Part shown: positions 35,651 through 43,666 of the stretch, piece by piece | Layout of the letters: each line of letters opens with the position of its first letter | Numbering within the stretch: position 1 is the stretch's first letter | The notes under the pieces: generated by a model | What the model was told of the DNA's origin: nothing | Database searches by the model: none | Seen by the model: the letters and a program-made list of their open reading frames with translations, nothing else | Translations under genes and position numbers: made by a program | NCBI RefSeq assembly: GCF_019375475.1 | Contig: NZ_JAHXGQ010000002.1 | Span: forward strand, 124,001-188,000 | Source: Saccharothrix obliqua | GTDB taxonomy: Bacteria; Actinomycetota; Actinomycetes; Mycobacteriales; Pseudonocardiaceae | Direction: 5' to 3' | Length of the DNA: 64,000 bases

Positions 35651-35700
35651 GTGCCGGTGGAGTGTGCGCCGGTGGAGTTGCGCCGGTGGAGCTGTGCCGG
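35651..35700. repeat. Short tandem repeat, TGCGCCGGTGGAG units
   Basis: Three to four copies of a 14-17 bp unit (GTGCCGGTGGAG, TGCGCCGGTGGAG, TTGCGCCGGTGGAGC) follow one another within the gap upstream of nothing recognisable. Confidence 0.65.
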
Positions 35701-35837
35701 CGGATTGGCGGCTGGGGTGCCGATGGGTCGCGGAATCCGACTGTAGGCGAGTCGAGGTGGGCGACGGGCGAGCGGGGAGCCGGGTGAAGGAGGGCGCGCG
35801 TGAGGGTGACGGCGGGATGGGGAGGGCAGGGCGGGAG

Positions 35838-37103
35838 TTAGGAGTGGCCTTGCCATAGGCGCCAGGCGCGGGGGCTTGTGGGTTCGTGCGGGGTGTTGGC
35901 TTCGCCCAGGCGTAGTCTGATCCGCGCTCCGCCCAACCGGCCGCGTTCCAGGTGGATCGTGCCGTTCGTGGCTTCTGCCGCGGCTCTTGCTATGTCCAGG
36001 CCCAGGCCCGTGGAGCCGCCGGTGGAGGCGCCTCTGTGCAGGGCCCGTTCCGGGTTCGCTATGCCCGGCCCGCCGTCTTCCACCACCAGCGTTATCCAGC
36101 CTGCGTGTTTCACCACCGCCACGCTCAACGGCGTCCGCGCGGGTGTGTGGTGGAAAACGTTTTCCAGCAACGCGTCCACCACCGCGCCCAAGGCGTCCGC
36201 CGTCAGGCTCACGCAGGTCGACTCGTACGGCACGTCCACCTCACAGGCCCGCCCCTGGTCCGCCGCGTGCGCCGCCCAGAAGGCCATCCGCCCCGTCACC
36301 ACTTCGGCCACGTCGCAACCGCCCTCCGCGACCACCGCGGGCACCGGGCGCAGTGACTCGATGATCCGGTCGACGTCCCGCCCCATGACGCTGACCGCCC
36401 GCCGGATGCGCTCCGCCACCGGGCCGCCGCCGATGGCGTCCGCGTCGAGCCTCAGCGCTGTCAACGGCGTGCGCAAGCGGTGGGACACGTCCGCGATCAT
36501 CTCCCTTTCCTTGGCCAGCAACCGTTCCGTCCGGTCGGCCGCGGCGTTGATGGCGGTTGCCAGGGCTACCAGTTCGGGTGGCCCGGTGGCGTGTATCCGC
36601 TTGTCCAAACCCTGGTGGGCGACGTCGGAGGCCGTTGTCGCCAGCACGCGCAGTGCCTGGAGCATCGGGGACGTCAGGCGTCGGCCCAGGGCGATCGACG
36701 CCCACGTCGCCGTGGCGACGGCCAGGAGCAGCAGGCACAGGCTCAGCCACAAGCCGGGGGTTGCTCGCGGGGCCGGCGTCAGGGTGATCAGCGCCGAAGA
36801 CGAGTCCACTGTGGACACGGCGAAACCATCCGCGGCATTGCTCATGCCGATCTTCTCGCCGGACGGCAGGCGCACGGCCAGCCTGCCCTCCGCACCGGCG
36901 CGGGTTCGGGCCACCGCGCCGCGCACCGCGTCCGGGTCGGTGGTCACCGCGAGCACCGCCGCCACGGTGATCGCGTCGTGCCGGTCCGCCGCCTCGGCGT
37001 GCTCCGCCGCCATCGCGACCAGCAGGCATCCCGCGACACCCGCGACCAGCACGCCCACCAACACCGACGACCACGCCAACGCCCGCGTGAGCAACCCTCT
37101 CAT
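35838..37103 (-). CDS. Sensor histidine kinase
   Basis: 421 residues. Two membrane helices (about 8-30 and 128-150) enclose an external sensor loop of roughly 95 residues; a HAMP linker follows, then the H-box DVSHRLRTPLTALRL near residue 217, N-box ALLENVFHHTPAR, G1 VVEDGGPGI and G2 GGSTGLGLDIA. It autophosphorylates and passes the phosphate to the response regulator encoded just upstream. The ATG overlaps the regulator's TAA stop (TAATG), so the pair is coupled. The pair is divergent from a carbohydrate ABC transporter, which may be its target. Confidence 0.92.
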   Translation of the reverse strand: MRGLLTRALAWSSVLVGVLVAGVAGCLLVAMAAEHAEAADRHDAITVAAVLAVTTDPDAVRGAVARTRAGAEGRLAVRLPSGEKIGMSNAADGFAVSTVDSSSALITLTPAPRATPGLWLSLCLLLLAVATATWASIALGRRLTSPMLQALRVLATTASDVAHQGLDKRIHATGPPELVALATAINAAADRTERLLAKEREMIADVSHRLRTPLTALRLDADAIGGGPVAERIRRAVSVMGRDVDRIIESLRPVPAVVAEGGCDVAEVVTGRMAFWAAHAADQGRACEVDVPYESTCVSLTADALGAVVDALLENVFHHTPARTPLSVAVVKHAGWITLVVEDGGPGIANPERALHRGASTGGSTGLGLDIARAAAEATNGTIHLERGRLGGARIRLRLGEANTPHEPTSPRAWRLWQGHS

Positions 37104-37786
37104 TACGGCGACACCAGCTTGAACCCGACGCCGCGCACGGTGTGCAGGTAACGGGGTTTCGCCGCGGTCTCGCCCAGCTTGCTGCGCAGCCACGACACGT
37201 GGACGTCTATGGTCTTGTCGTCGCCCAGATACGGCTGACCCCACACGGCTTGGAAAAGCTCCCGCCGCGGGATCACCCGGTTCGGCCGCCGCGCCAGGTA
37301 GGCCAGCAGGTCGAACTCCCGCCTGCTCAACGCCACCATCCTCCCCGCGCGCAACACCTGCCGCTGCGCCAGGTCGACCCGCAGGTCGCCGACCACCAGC
37401 AGGTCCCGGTCCAGGCGCGGCACGCCCGCGGTCCGCCGCAGCAACGCGTTGATCCGCGCGGCCAGGTGTTCGGCGGAGAAGGGCTTGACTATGTAGTCGT
37501 CGGCACCCGCGTTCAGCGACCGCACCACGGAACTCTCCCCGTCGCGGGCGGTCGCGATGATGACCGGCACGTCGCTCACGCCACGCAGCATCCGCAGCGC
37601 CGCCACGCCGTCCAGGTCGGGCAGGCCCAGGTCCAGGATGACCAGGTCGGGTTCCCGCGTGCCCGCCTCCCGCAGCGCGGCGACCGCCGTGCCGACCGCG
37701 CGCACCTCGTGCCCGAGGTCGGTCAGCGCGTGCACCAGCGCCGCCTGGACCACCGGGTCGTCCTCGACCAGCAGCACCTTGGACAT
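37103..37786 (-). CDS. OmpR/PhoB-family response regulator
   Basis: 227 residues. Receiver domain 1-118 with the acidic pocket (LLVEDD), phospho-acceptor Asp in DLVILDLGLPDLDG and the conserved Lys in YIVKPF; a winged-helix DNA-binding domain follows (LSRREFDLLAYLARRPNRVI, KTIDVHVSWLRSKLGE, RTVRGVGFKLV). The upstream gap holds three CTTA direct repeats at 11-bp steps (37845-37884), a typical layout for this family. It is first in a two-gene operon with its kinase. Confidence 0.93.
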   Translation of the reverse strand: MSKVLLVEDDPVVQAALVHALTDLGHEVRAVGTAVAALREAGTREPDLVILDLGLPDLDGVAALRMLRGVSDVPVIIATARDGESSVVRSLNAGADDYIVKPFSAEHLAARINALLRRTAGVPRLDRDLLVVGDLRVDLAQRQVLRAGRMVALSRREFDLLAYLARRPNRVIPRRELFQAVWGQPYLGDDKTIDVHVSWLRSKLGETAAKPRYLHTVRGVGFKLVSP

Positions 37787-37844
37787 GCCAGGAGGGTATG
37801 CCTTCGGCGGCCCGCACCGGGGGATGGTCGCCGAGCCGGCCCAC

Positions 37845-37884
37845 CTTAGCGAAACCGTGCCTGGCTCTTAACGGTGCCTTAGGG
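37845..37884. promoter_or_regulatory. CTTA direct repeats, 11-bp phased, between RR and ABC operon
   Basis: CTTAGCG (37845-37851), CTTAACG (37867-37873) and CTTAGGG (37878-37884) are spaced by 22 and 11 bp. They lie in the 203-bp divergent gap, on the same helix face, just before a -10-like TACTGT (37895-37900) for the transporter operon. This is a good candidate site for the adjacent OmpR-type regulator. Confidence 0.55.
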
Positions 37885-37989
37885 AACCGCCCACTACTGT
37901 CTGCTCCACCGTAATCCCGGGTGTCGCGGCTCGCACCCGCGACGTGGCCGACCGGGTCGGAGCCGGCCCGGACGCGACGAGGAGCAGGC

Positions 37990-39201
37990 GTGGCGGAAGT
38001 CGTTCTGAGCGGTCTCGGCAAGGTCTACGTCGACGGCACCCGCGCGGTCGACGACCTCAACCTGGAGATCCGGGACGGGGAGTTCCTGGTGCTGGTGGGA
38101 CCTTCCGGGTGCGGCAAGACCACCGCCCTGCGGATGATCGCGGGACTGGAGAGCGTGAGCGAGGGGTCGATCCGGATCGGCGAGCGGACCGTCAACGACG
38201 TGCCGTCGCGGGACCGGGACGTGGCCATGGTGTTCCAGTCCTACGCGCTCTACCCGCACCTGGACGTCTACGACAACATCGCGTTCGGGCTGACCCTGCG
38301 CAAGCTGCCCAAGGACGAGATCGACCGGCGGGTGCGCGAGGTCGCCGAGGTGCTGGAGCTGCACGAGCACCTGGACCGCAAGCCCCGCAACCTGTCCGGC
38401 GGCCAGCGGCAGCGGGTCGCGATGGGGCGGGCGATCGTCCGCGCTCCCCGCGCCTTCCTGATGGACGAGCCGCTGTCCAATTTGGACGCCAAGCTGCGCG
38501 TGCAGATGCGTGCGCAGATCGCCCGCATACAACGAGACCTCGGCGTCACCACTGTCTACGTCACGCACGACCAGACCGAGGCGATGACGCTCGGCGACCG
38601 CGTGGCCGTGATGAAACGCGGTGTGCTGCAACAGGTCGGGCCACCGCAGGAGCTGTACGACCGCCCGGTGAACCTGTTCGTCGCCGGGTTCATCGGCTCG
38701 CCCGGCATGAACCTCGTGACGGCCCGGCTCGACCGCGACGACGACGGGCGCCACTGGCTCACGGTCGGCACGGACGCCTTGCTGCTGCCCGATTCCGTGC
38801 TGCTGTCGCGGCCCGCGCTGGCCGGGTACGCGGGCCGCGACGTGGTGCTCGGCATCCGCCCCGAGGACATGGAGGACGCCGCGCTCGCCGACGCGGGCGA
38901 GGGTTCGATCCTGCACTCGGTGGCCGACCTGGTGGAGGCGATGGGATCGGACGTGCTGGTGCACTTCCCGGTCGACGCCGCGCCGGTGGTCACCGAGGAC
39001 ACCAGGGCGCTGGCCGAGGACGACGGCACCGCGACGCTGCCCAAGGGCGGCGGTGTGGTGCTGGTCGGCCGGTTCTCGCCCCGGACGCACACCTACGAGG
39101 GTCAGCCGGTGGCGGTGTGGGTGGACACGTCCCGGCTGCACTTCTTCGACCCGGCCACCGGGTTGTCCGTGTGGACCGACAAGTCAGGAGGGCAGCGATG
39201 A
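37990..39201 (+). CDS. Carbohydrate ABC transporter ATP-binding protein (MsmK/UgpC type)
   Basis: 403 residues from a GTG with GAGGAGC upstream. Walker A GPSGCGKT (37-44), Q-loop VFQSYALYP, signature LSGGQ (135-139), Walker B FLMDE (156-160) and the switch His (THDQTEA) are complete. A C-terminal TOBE-type regulatory region of about 160 residues follows (GSPGMNLVTARLD, VLGIRPEDMEDAAL, PVAVWVDTSRLHFFD). Unlike many actinomycetes, where one ATPase serves several sugar systems from elsewhere, this one is encoded with its own binding protein and permeases. Its stop overlaps the next ATG. Confidence 0.92.
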   Translation: MAEVVLSGLGKVYVDGTRAVDDLNLEIRDGEFLVLVGPSGCGKTTALRMIAGLESVSEGSIRIGERTVNDVPSRDRDVAMVFQSYALYPHLDVYDNIAFGLTLRKLPKDEIDRRVREVAEVLELHEHLDRKPRNLSGGQRQRVAMGRAIVRAPRAFLMDEPLSNLDAKLRVQMRAQIARIQRDLGVTTVYVTHDQTEAMTLGDRVAVMKRGVLQQVGPPQELYDRPVNLFVAGFIGSPGMNLVTARLDRDDDGRHWLTVGTDALLLPDSVLLSRPALAGYAGRDVVLGIRPEDMEDAALADAGEGSILHSVADLVEAMGSDVLVHFPVDAAPVVTEDTRALAEDDGTATLPKGGGVVLVGRFSPRTHTYEGQPVAVWVDTSRLHFFDPATGLSVWTDKSGGQR

Positions 39202-40499
39202 ACCGCTTGAAGGTGACCGCCGCGCTGGCGGCGGTGATCGCGATGCTGACCGCGTGCTCCGGCGGCACCACCGCCGGCGCGGGTGACGGGCCGCTGGCCG
39301 GGCAGACGGTGGAGGTGGTCGGCACGTGGTCGGGCGACGAGCAGCAGCGGTTCGAGCAGGTGTTGCGCGTCTTCGAGGACAAGACCGGCGCCGACGTCCG
39401 CTACACGCCCGCGGGTGACGAGTTACCCACCGTCCTCCAGACCCGCGTGCAGGGCGGCACACCGCCGAACGTCGCCCTCGTCGCCCAACCCGGCCTGGTG
39501 CGACAACTCGCGCGGGCCGGTGCGCTCAAGGCCGTGTCGGGTGACGTCGAAAAGGCCGTCACCGAGCACAACGCCGGGGTGTGGAAGAAGCACGGCACGG
39601 TCGACGGCAAGCTGTACGGCGTCTACTTCAAGGCCGCCAACAAGTCCGCCATCTGGTACCGCGGCGATGCTCTCGACGAGATCGGCGCGCAGCCGCCGCG
39701 GACGTGGGAGGACTTCCTCGCGGTGGGCCGCGCGGTGGCCGACACCGGGCAGGCCGCGGTGTCCGTCGGCGGTGCGGACGGTTGGACGCTGACCGACTGG
39801 TTCGAGAACGTCTACCTGCGCACGGCCGGACCCGCCGACTACGACAAGCTCGCCACGCACGAGATTCCGTGGACCGACCCGTCCGTGCGCACGGCGCTGA
39901 GCAGGCTGGGCGAGTTGTTCGGCGACCCCCGGCTGGTCGAGGGCGGTGGCTCGGGCGCGCTCCAGACCGAGTTCCCCAAGTCGGTGATCAACGTGTTCGG
40001 CGAGTCGCCGAAGGCCGCGATGGTGTTCGAGGCCGACTTCGTGGCATCGGTGATCACCACCAACACCAAGGCGAAGGTCGGCGAGGACGCCAAGTTCTTC
40101 CGGTTCCCCAGCATCGGCGGCAGCCCGGACTCGGTCGTGGCGGGCGGTGACGTGGCCGTGCAGCTCAAGGACGACCCCGCCACCAACGAGCTGATGGCGT
40201 TCCTGGCGTCACCGGCCGCGGGCGAGGTGTGGGCGCGGCTCGGTGGTTTCCTGTCGCCCAACAAGGGCATCCCGGCCGACAGCTACCCCGACGAGGTGAC
40301 CCGCGAGCTGGCCGGGCAGCTCGTCGACGCGGGCGACAACGTGCGGTTCGACATGTCGGACCTCGCGCCCGCCGCTTTCGGCGGCACGAAGGGCGCGGGC
40401 GAGTGGAAGGCGCTCCAGGACTTCCTCGCCGACCCGAAGGACGTCGAAGCCGCCGTGCAGCGACTGGAGTCCGAGGCGGCCAAGGCGTACCAGCGGTGA
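39198..40499 (+). CDS. Carbohydrate-binding lipoprotein of ABC transporter
   Basis: 433 residues. The ATG overlaps the ATPase stop (ATGA) and has AGGAGG upstream. The lipoprotein signal ends at Cys20 (VIAMLTACSGG). The mature protein is a cluster-B (family 1) binding protein: FEDKTGADVRYTPAGDELPT, NVALVAQPGLVRQLARAGAL, LYGVYFKAANKSAIWYRGDA, PPRTWEDFLAVGRAV, and C-terminal LMAFLASPAAGEVWARLGGF. The closest flavour is the alpha-glucoside (AglE-like) group, but the sugar cannot be named with certainty. It delivers substrate to the two permeases encoded next. Confidence 0.9.
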   Translation: MNRLKVTAALAAVIAMLTACSGGTTAGAGDGPLAGQTVEVVGTWSGDEQQRFEQVLRVFEDKTGADVRYTPAGDELPTVLQTRVQGGTPPNVALVAQPGLVRQLARAGALKAVSGDVEKAVTEHNAGVWKKHGTVDGKLYGVYFKAANKSAIWYRGDALDEIGAQPPRTWEDFLAVGRAVADTGQAAVSVGGADGWTLTDWFENVYLRTAGPADYDKLATHEIPWTDPSVRTALSRLGELFGDPRLVEGGGSGALQTEFPKSVINVFGESPKAAMVFEADFVASVITTNTKAKVGEDAKFFRFPSIGGSPDSVVAGGDVAVQLKDDPATNELMAFLASPAAGEVWARLGGFLSPNKGIPADSYPDEVTRELAGQLVDAGDNVRFDMSDLAPAAFGGTKGAGEWKALQDFLADPKDVEAAVQRLESEAAKAYQR

Positions 40500-41809
40500 C
40501 GGTGGCGAAGGCAGGCCGCTTCGCCGTGGACCCGACACCCGGCCGCTCGCCGCGCCAGGCGGTGCCGTTCCTGTTGCCCGCCCTCGTGCTCCTGGCCGCG
40601 CTGGTGCTGTACCCGCTGGTGTACTCGCTGGTGCGCAGCTTCTTCGACCGGTCCGGCTCGGCGTTCGTCGGGTTCGGCAACTACGTCGACCTGTTCACCG
40701 ACGCCCGCACGCTGACCGCGTTCAAGAACAACGTGATCTGGGTGGTCGTCGCACCCGCCGTGGTGACCGGTCTCGGGCTGGTGCTGGCGGTGCTGACCGA
40801 GCGCATCCGGTGGGCGACGGCGTTCCGGCTGGTGTTGTTCATGCCGATGGCCATCTCGCTGTTCGCGTCCGGGATCATCTTCCGCCTGGTGTACGAGGAG
40901 GACCCGAACCAGGGCGTGGTCAACGCGGTGGCGGTCGGCGTCCACGACCTGTTCTCCGCGCCGTCGCCCTACGCCGGCGCGCGACCTCGCGACGCCGTGG
41001 CGTTCGCACCCGCGGAGGGCGGCTTCACGAGCACGTCGACCTACGAGCCGGGGAGCGCGGTTCCCGTACCGCTGGTGGGTTTTCCTCCCGGGCAGGTGGC
41101 GAGCGAGGCGTCCGCCGCGACGCAACCCCGTGCGGGCGCTCGGGAACTGCGTGGTGTCGTCTGGCTCGACGTGTCCGTGGGCGGCCGGGCGGGTGCGTTG
41201 GACGCCGGTGAGCGCGGGTTGCCCGGCCTCGCCGTGGAAGCACTGCGGGAGGGGCGGGTCGTGGGCCGGGCGACGACCGGCGACGACGGCCGGTTCACCT
41301 TCCCCGACCTCGGGGACGGCCGGTACGCGCTGCGGCTGGCGGCGACCAACTTCGCCCTGCCGTTCCGGGGTCTGACGTGGCTCGGCCCGTCGCTGATCAC
41401 CCCGGTGATCATCTCGTCCTGGATCTGGATCATGACGGGGTTCGCCATCACGTTCATCGCCGCCGGGCTGTCGGCGATCCCCCGGGACGCCCTGGAGGCC
41501 GCGCGCGTCGACGGCGCGACGGAGTGGCAGGTGTTCCGCCGCGTCACGGTGCCGTTGCTGTCGCCCGTGCTGCTGGTGGTGTTCGTGACGCTGGTCATCA
41601 ACGTGTTGAAGGTGTTCGAGCTGGTGTTCGTGATCGCGCCCGGATCGGTGCAGGAGGAGGCGAACGTGCTGGCCCTCCAGATGTGGCAGGTGTCGTTCAA
41701 CACCGGCGGCGACCAGGGGGTGGGCAGCGCGCTCGCGGTGGTGCTGTTCCTGCTCGTGGCACCGGCGATGTTGTTCAACGTCAGGCGGTTCCGGCGGGAG
41801 CGGTCGTGA
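40496..41809 (+). CDS. Carbohydrate ABC transporter permease (MalF type) with inserted extracytoplasmic domain
   Basis: 437 residues, about 140 longer than usual MalF-type permeases. The start GTG overlaps the binding-protein stop. Helices about 22-44, 78-100 and 112-135 are followed by EEDPNQGVVNAVAVGVHDLF. Then comes an insertion (about residues 152-298) with a disordered Gly/Ser/Pro-rich part and a beta-sandwich-like segment (LRGVVWLDVSVGGRAGALDA, ATTGDDGRFTFPDLGDGRYA) like SdrD-B or carboxypeptidase-regulatory domains. The permease resumes at LTWLGPSLITPVIISSWIWI, with the ATPase-docking loop DALEAARVDGATEWQVFRRV. The insertion point is normally on the outer side, where the binding protein docks. 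Confidence 0.88.
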   Translation: MTVAKAGRFAVDPTPGRSPRQAVPFLLPALVLLAALVLYPLVYSLVRSFFDRSGSAFVGFGNYVDLFTDARTLTAFKNNVIWVVVAPAVVTGLGLVLAVLTERIRWATAFRLVLFMPMAISLFASGIIFRLVYEEDPNQGVVNAVAVGVHDLFSAPSPYAGARPRDAVAFAPAEGGFTSTSTYEPGSAVPVPLVGFPPGQVASEASAATQPRAGARELRGVVWLDVSVGGRAGALDAGERGLPGLAVEALREGRVVGRATTGDDGRFTFPDLGDGRYALRLAATNFALPFRGLTWLGPSLITPVIISSWIWIMTGFAITFIAAGLSAIPRDALEAARVDGATEWQVFRRVTVPLLSPVLLVVFVTLVINVLKVFELVFVIAPGSVQEEANVLALQMWQVSFNTGGDQGVGSALAVVLFLLVAPAMLFNVRRFRRERS

Positions 41810-42693
41810 CCGTGGTCGAGGTTTCCGTGGCCGGCTCGCCCCGGCGCGGCGTGCTGTCCCGCCTGGTGTCCCGGCTCGGCGGTGGCGCCGTCCAGGTCGG
41901 GTTGGCCCTGGTGGCGTTGTTCTGGCTGGTGCCGGTGCTCGGGCTGCTGGTCGCGTCGCTGCGGGAGGAGTCGGCGAACACCGCTTCCGGGTGGTGGACC
42001 GTGCTCACCGCGCCGGCCGAGCTGACCCTGACCAACTACGCCGACCTGGTGCACAACTCGACCGTGCTGCGGTCGTTCCTCAACACGGTCTACATCGCCG
42101 TCCCCGCAACGGTTCTGGTGGTGGTCATCGCGGCGCTCGCCGCGTACGGGTTGGCCTGGATCGAGTTCCCGGGCAGGCTGTGGTTGACCACGCTGGTGGT
42201 GGGCCTGCTGGTGCTGCCGGTCCAGGTGGCGTTGATCCCGGGGGCCAAGCTGTTCGGCGCGCTGGGGTTGTTCGGGACGATCACCGGGGTAGTGCTGTTC
42301 CACGTCGCGTTCGGGCTGCCGTTCGCGATCTTCCTGCTGCGCAACTTCTTCGCCGGCATCCCGCGCGACCTGGTGGAGGCGGCGCGGATGGACGGCGCGC
42401 GGGAGTGGGTGGTCCTCCGGCGGGTGGTGCTGCCGATCGCCAAGCCCGCCATCGCGTCGCTGACGATCTTCCAGTTCCTGTGGGTGTGGAACGACCTCCT
42501 GGTGGCGTTGGTGTTCGCGGACCAGGACTCGGCGCCGATCACGGTGGCGCTGCGGGCGCAGTTGCGGCAGTTCGGGACGAACATCGACCTGCTGTCGACC
42601 GGCGCGTTCCTGTCCATGGTCGTGCCGCTCGCGGTTTTCCTGCTGTTCCAGCGGTACTTCGTGCAGGGTGTGCTGGCCGGGTCCACGAAGTAG
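41806..42693 (+). CDS. Carbohydrate ABC transporter permease (MalG type)
   Basis: 295 residues; the GTG overlaps the previous stop (GTGA). Six membrane helices are evident, and the cytoplasmic EAA loop reads LVEAARMDGAREWVVLRRVV, followed by LPIAKPAIASLTIFQFLWVW. It pairs with the MalF-type subunit to form the channel. It is the last gene of the operon; an 11-bp hairpin (42701-42730) begins 8 nt after its stop codon. Confidence 0.93.
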   Translation: MTVVEVSVAGSPRRGVLSRLVSRLGGGAVQVGLALVALFWLVPVLGLLVASLREESANTASGWWTVLTAPAELTLTNYADLVHNSTVLRSFLNTVYIAVPATVLVVVIAALAAYGLAWIEFPGRLWLTTLVVGLLVLPVQVALIPGAKLFGALGLFGTITGVVLFHVAFGLPFAIFLLRNFFAGIPRDLVEAARMDGAREWVVLRRVVLPIAKPAIASLTIFQFLWVWNDLLVALVFADQDSAPITVALRAQLRQFGTNIDLLSTGAFLSMVVPLAVFLLFQRYFVQGVLAGSTK

Positions 42694-42700
42694 CCGGGGG

Positions 42701-42730
42701 CGGGTGGGCTCGATCCCGTGAGCCCACCCG
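42701..42730. terminator. 11-bp perfect hairpin ending the ABC operon
   Basis: CGGGTGGGCTC and GAGCCCACCCG flank an 8-nt loop right after the permease stop. It may also act for the convergent siderophore operon, whose last gene ends at 42809. Confidence 0.75.
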
Positions 42731-42808
42731 ACTTCCCGGGGGCCAGTCCTCAGCAGGTGGCGTGGTTGGCGGAGGCGGTCCGGGCCGTGCTCCGTCTCGA
42801 GGGCGCCC

Positions 42809-43024
42809 CTAGCGGGACAGGAGGTCTGCCCACGCCGCCACGGTCGGGGTCTCCGCGAGGTCCACGAACGCGATCGACGCGCCGTTCGCGCGCCACGACT
42901 CGACCAGCGACATCACCCGCACCGAGTCCAGCCCGTGGTCCAGGAGGTTGTCGTCGTCGGCGATCTCCGCGGGCGCGATGTCGAGCACCGCGGCGATCTG
43001 GTTGCGCACGTCGTCCTTGGTCAT
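42809..43024 (-). CDS. Stand-alone aryl carrier protein
   Basis: 71 residues forming one carrier domain: helix 1 (VRNQIAAVLDIAPAEI), the phosphopantetheine-attachment Ser34 in DHGLDSVRVMSL, and a last helix (VAAWADLLSR). DhbE would load 2,3-dihydroxybenzoate on its 4'-phosphopantetheine arm. In Bacillus DhbB and E. coli EntB this domain is fused to the isochorismatase; here it is a separate gene whose ATG overlaps the isochorismatase stop (ATGA), so the two remain coupled one-to-one. It is the last gene of the dhb operon. Confidence 0.9.
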   Translation of the reverse strand: MTKDDVRNQIAAVLDIAPAEIADDDNLLDHGLDSVRVMSLVESWRANGASIAFVDLAETPTVAAWADLLSR

Positions 43025-43665
43025 GCCGCTCCGTTCAGTTCGGTGATCAACCGCGTCGTCGTGGTGGTGACGGCGCAGCGGCCGGCGGCGTAGCGCACCG
43101 CCATGTGGTGGTCGTCGGCGGAGAAGTCGGCCACCGCGTCCGCCACGAAGAACGCCTGGATGTCCTGCATGAACGCGTCGGCCGCCGTCATCAGGCAGCC
43201 GATGTGGGCGTAGATGCCGGTCACCACGAGCTGGTCGCGGCCGGACGAGTCGAGCAGCGAGCGCAGGTCCGTGCGGTGGAACGCGTTGTAACGCCACTTG
43301 GTCATCCGCACGTCACCCGCACCGGGCGCGAGCGCGTCGACGATCTCGGCGTCGTGCGGGTCCGTGCCGATGCCCGTGCCCCACATGTCCAGTTGCAGGC
43401 CCCGCTGCTCGGTGCTCTGCCCGCCGGGCTGCGCCGAGTACACGACGGGGATGCCGAGCGCGTGGCAAGTCTGCCGCAGGGCGCGGATGTTCTCGACCAG
43501 CTCGACCACCGGCGAGGCGTCCGGGTCGAACGCGCGCAGGAAGTGGTTCTGCATGTCGTGGATCAGCAGCACCGCGCGGGACGGCGCGCAGACCCACTTC
43601 ACCCGGTTCACGGGCAGGTCCGCGGCAGTGGGCATCGGGTACGGCTCGATGGTCGGCAGCCCCAT
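43021..43665 (-). CDS. dhbB: Isochorismatase (2,3-dihydro-2,3-dihydroxybenzoate forming)
   Basis: 214 residues, matching only the hydrolase half of DhbB/EntB. The catalytic set is visible: Asp in LLIHDMQNHF, Lys in DVRMTKWRYNAF, and the Cys position in TGIYAHIGCLMTA, which lies in the DHB-isochorismatase branch. It hydrolyses the vinyl ether of isochorismate to release pyruvate. The carrier domain that normally follows is encoded by the next ORF. The gene starts one base after the dhbE stop on the transcribed strand, so the operon is compact. Confidence 0.93.
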   Translation of the reverse strand: MGLPTIEPYPMPTAADLPVNRVKWVCAPSRAVLLIHDMQNHFLRAFDPDASPVVELVENIRALRQTCHALGIPVVYSAQPGGQSTEQRGLQLDMWGTGIGTDPHDAEIVDALAPGAGDVRMTKWRYNAFHRTDLRSLLDSSGRDQLVVTGIYAHIGCLMTAADAFMQDIQAFFVADAVADFSADDHHMAVRYAAGRCAVTTTTTRLITELNGAA

Positions 43666-43666
43666 C

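Larger units (their letters stand above)
35020..35837. other. 818-bp gap dominated by repeats
   Basis: No supported gene. A minus-strand open frame (35051-35545) runs through the palindromic array because the 39-bp period is a multiple of three; its translation is a 13-residue repeat (QAGSLKDTAPGSF-like) with no known family, so I treat it as a by-product of the repeats. A second, short-period repeat lies at 35651-35700. Confidence 0.5.

Noticed and set aside
35554-35856. 100-residue minus-strand ORF
   Set aside because: Repeat-driven Arg/Pro-rich sequence overlapping the histidine kinase end, with no start signal.
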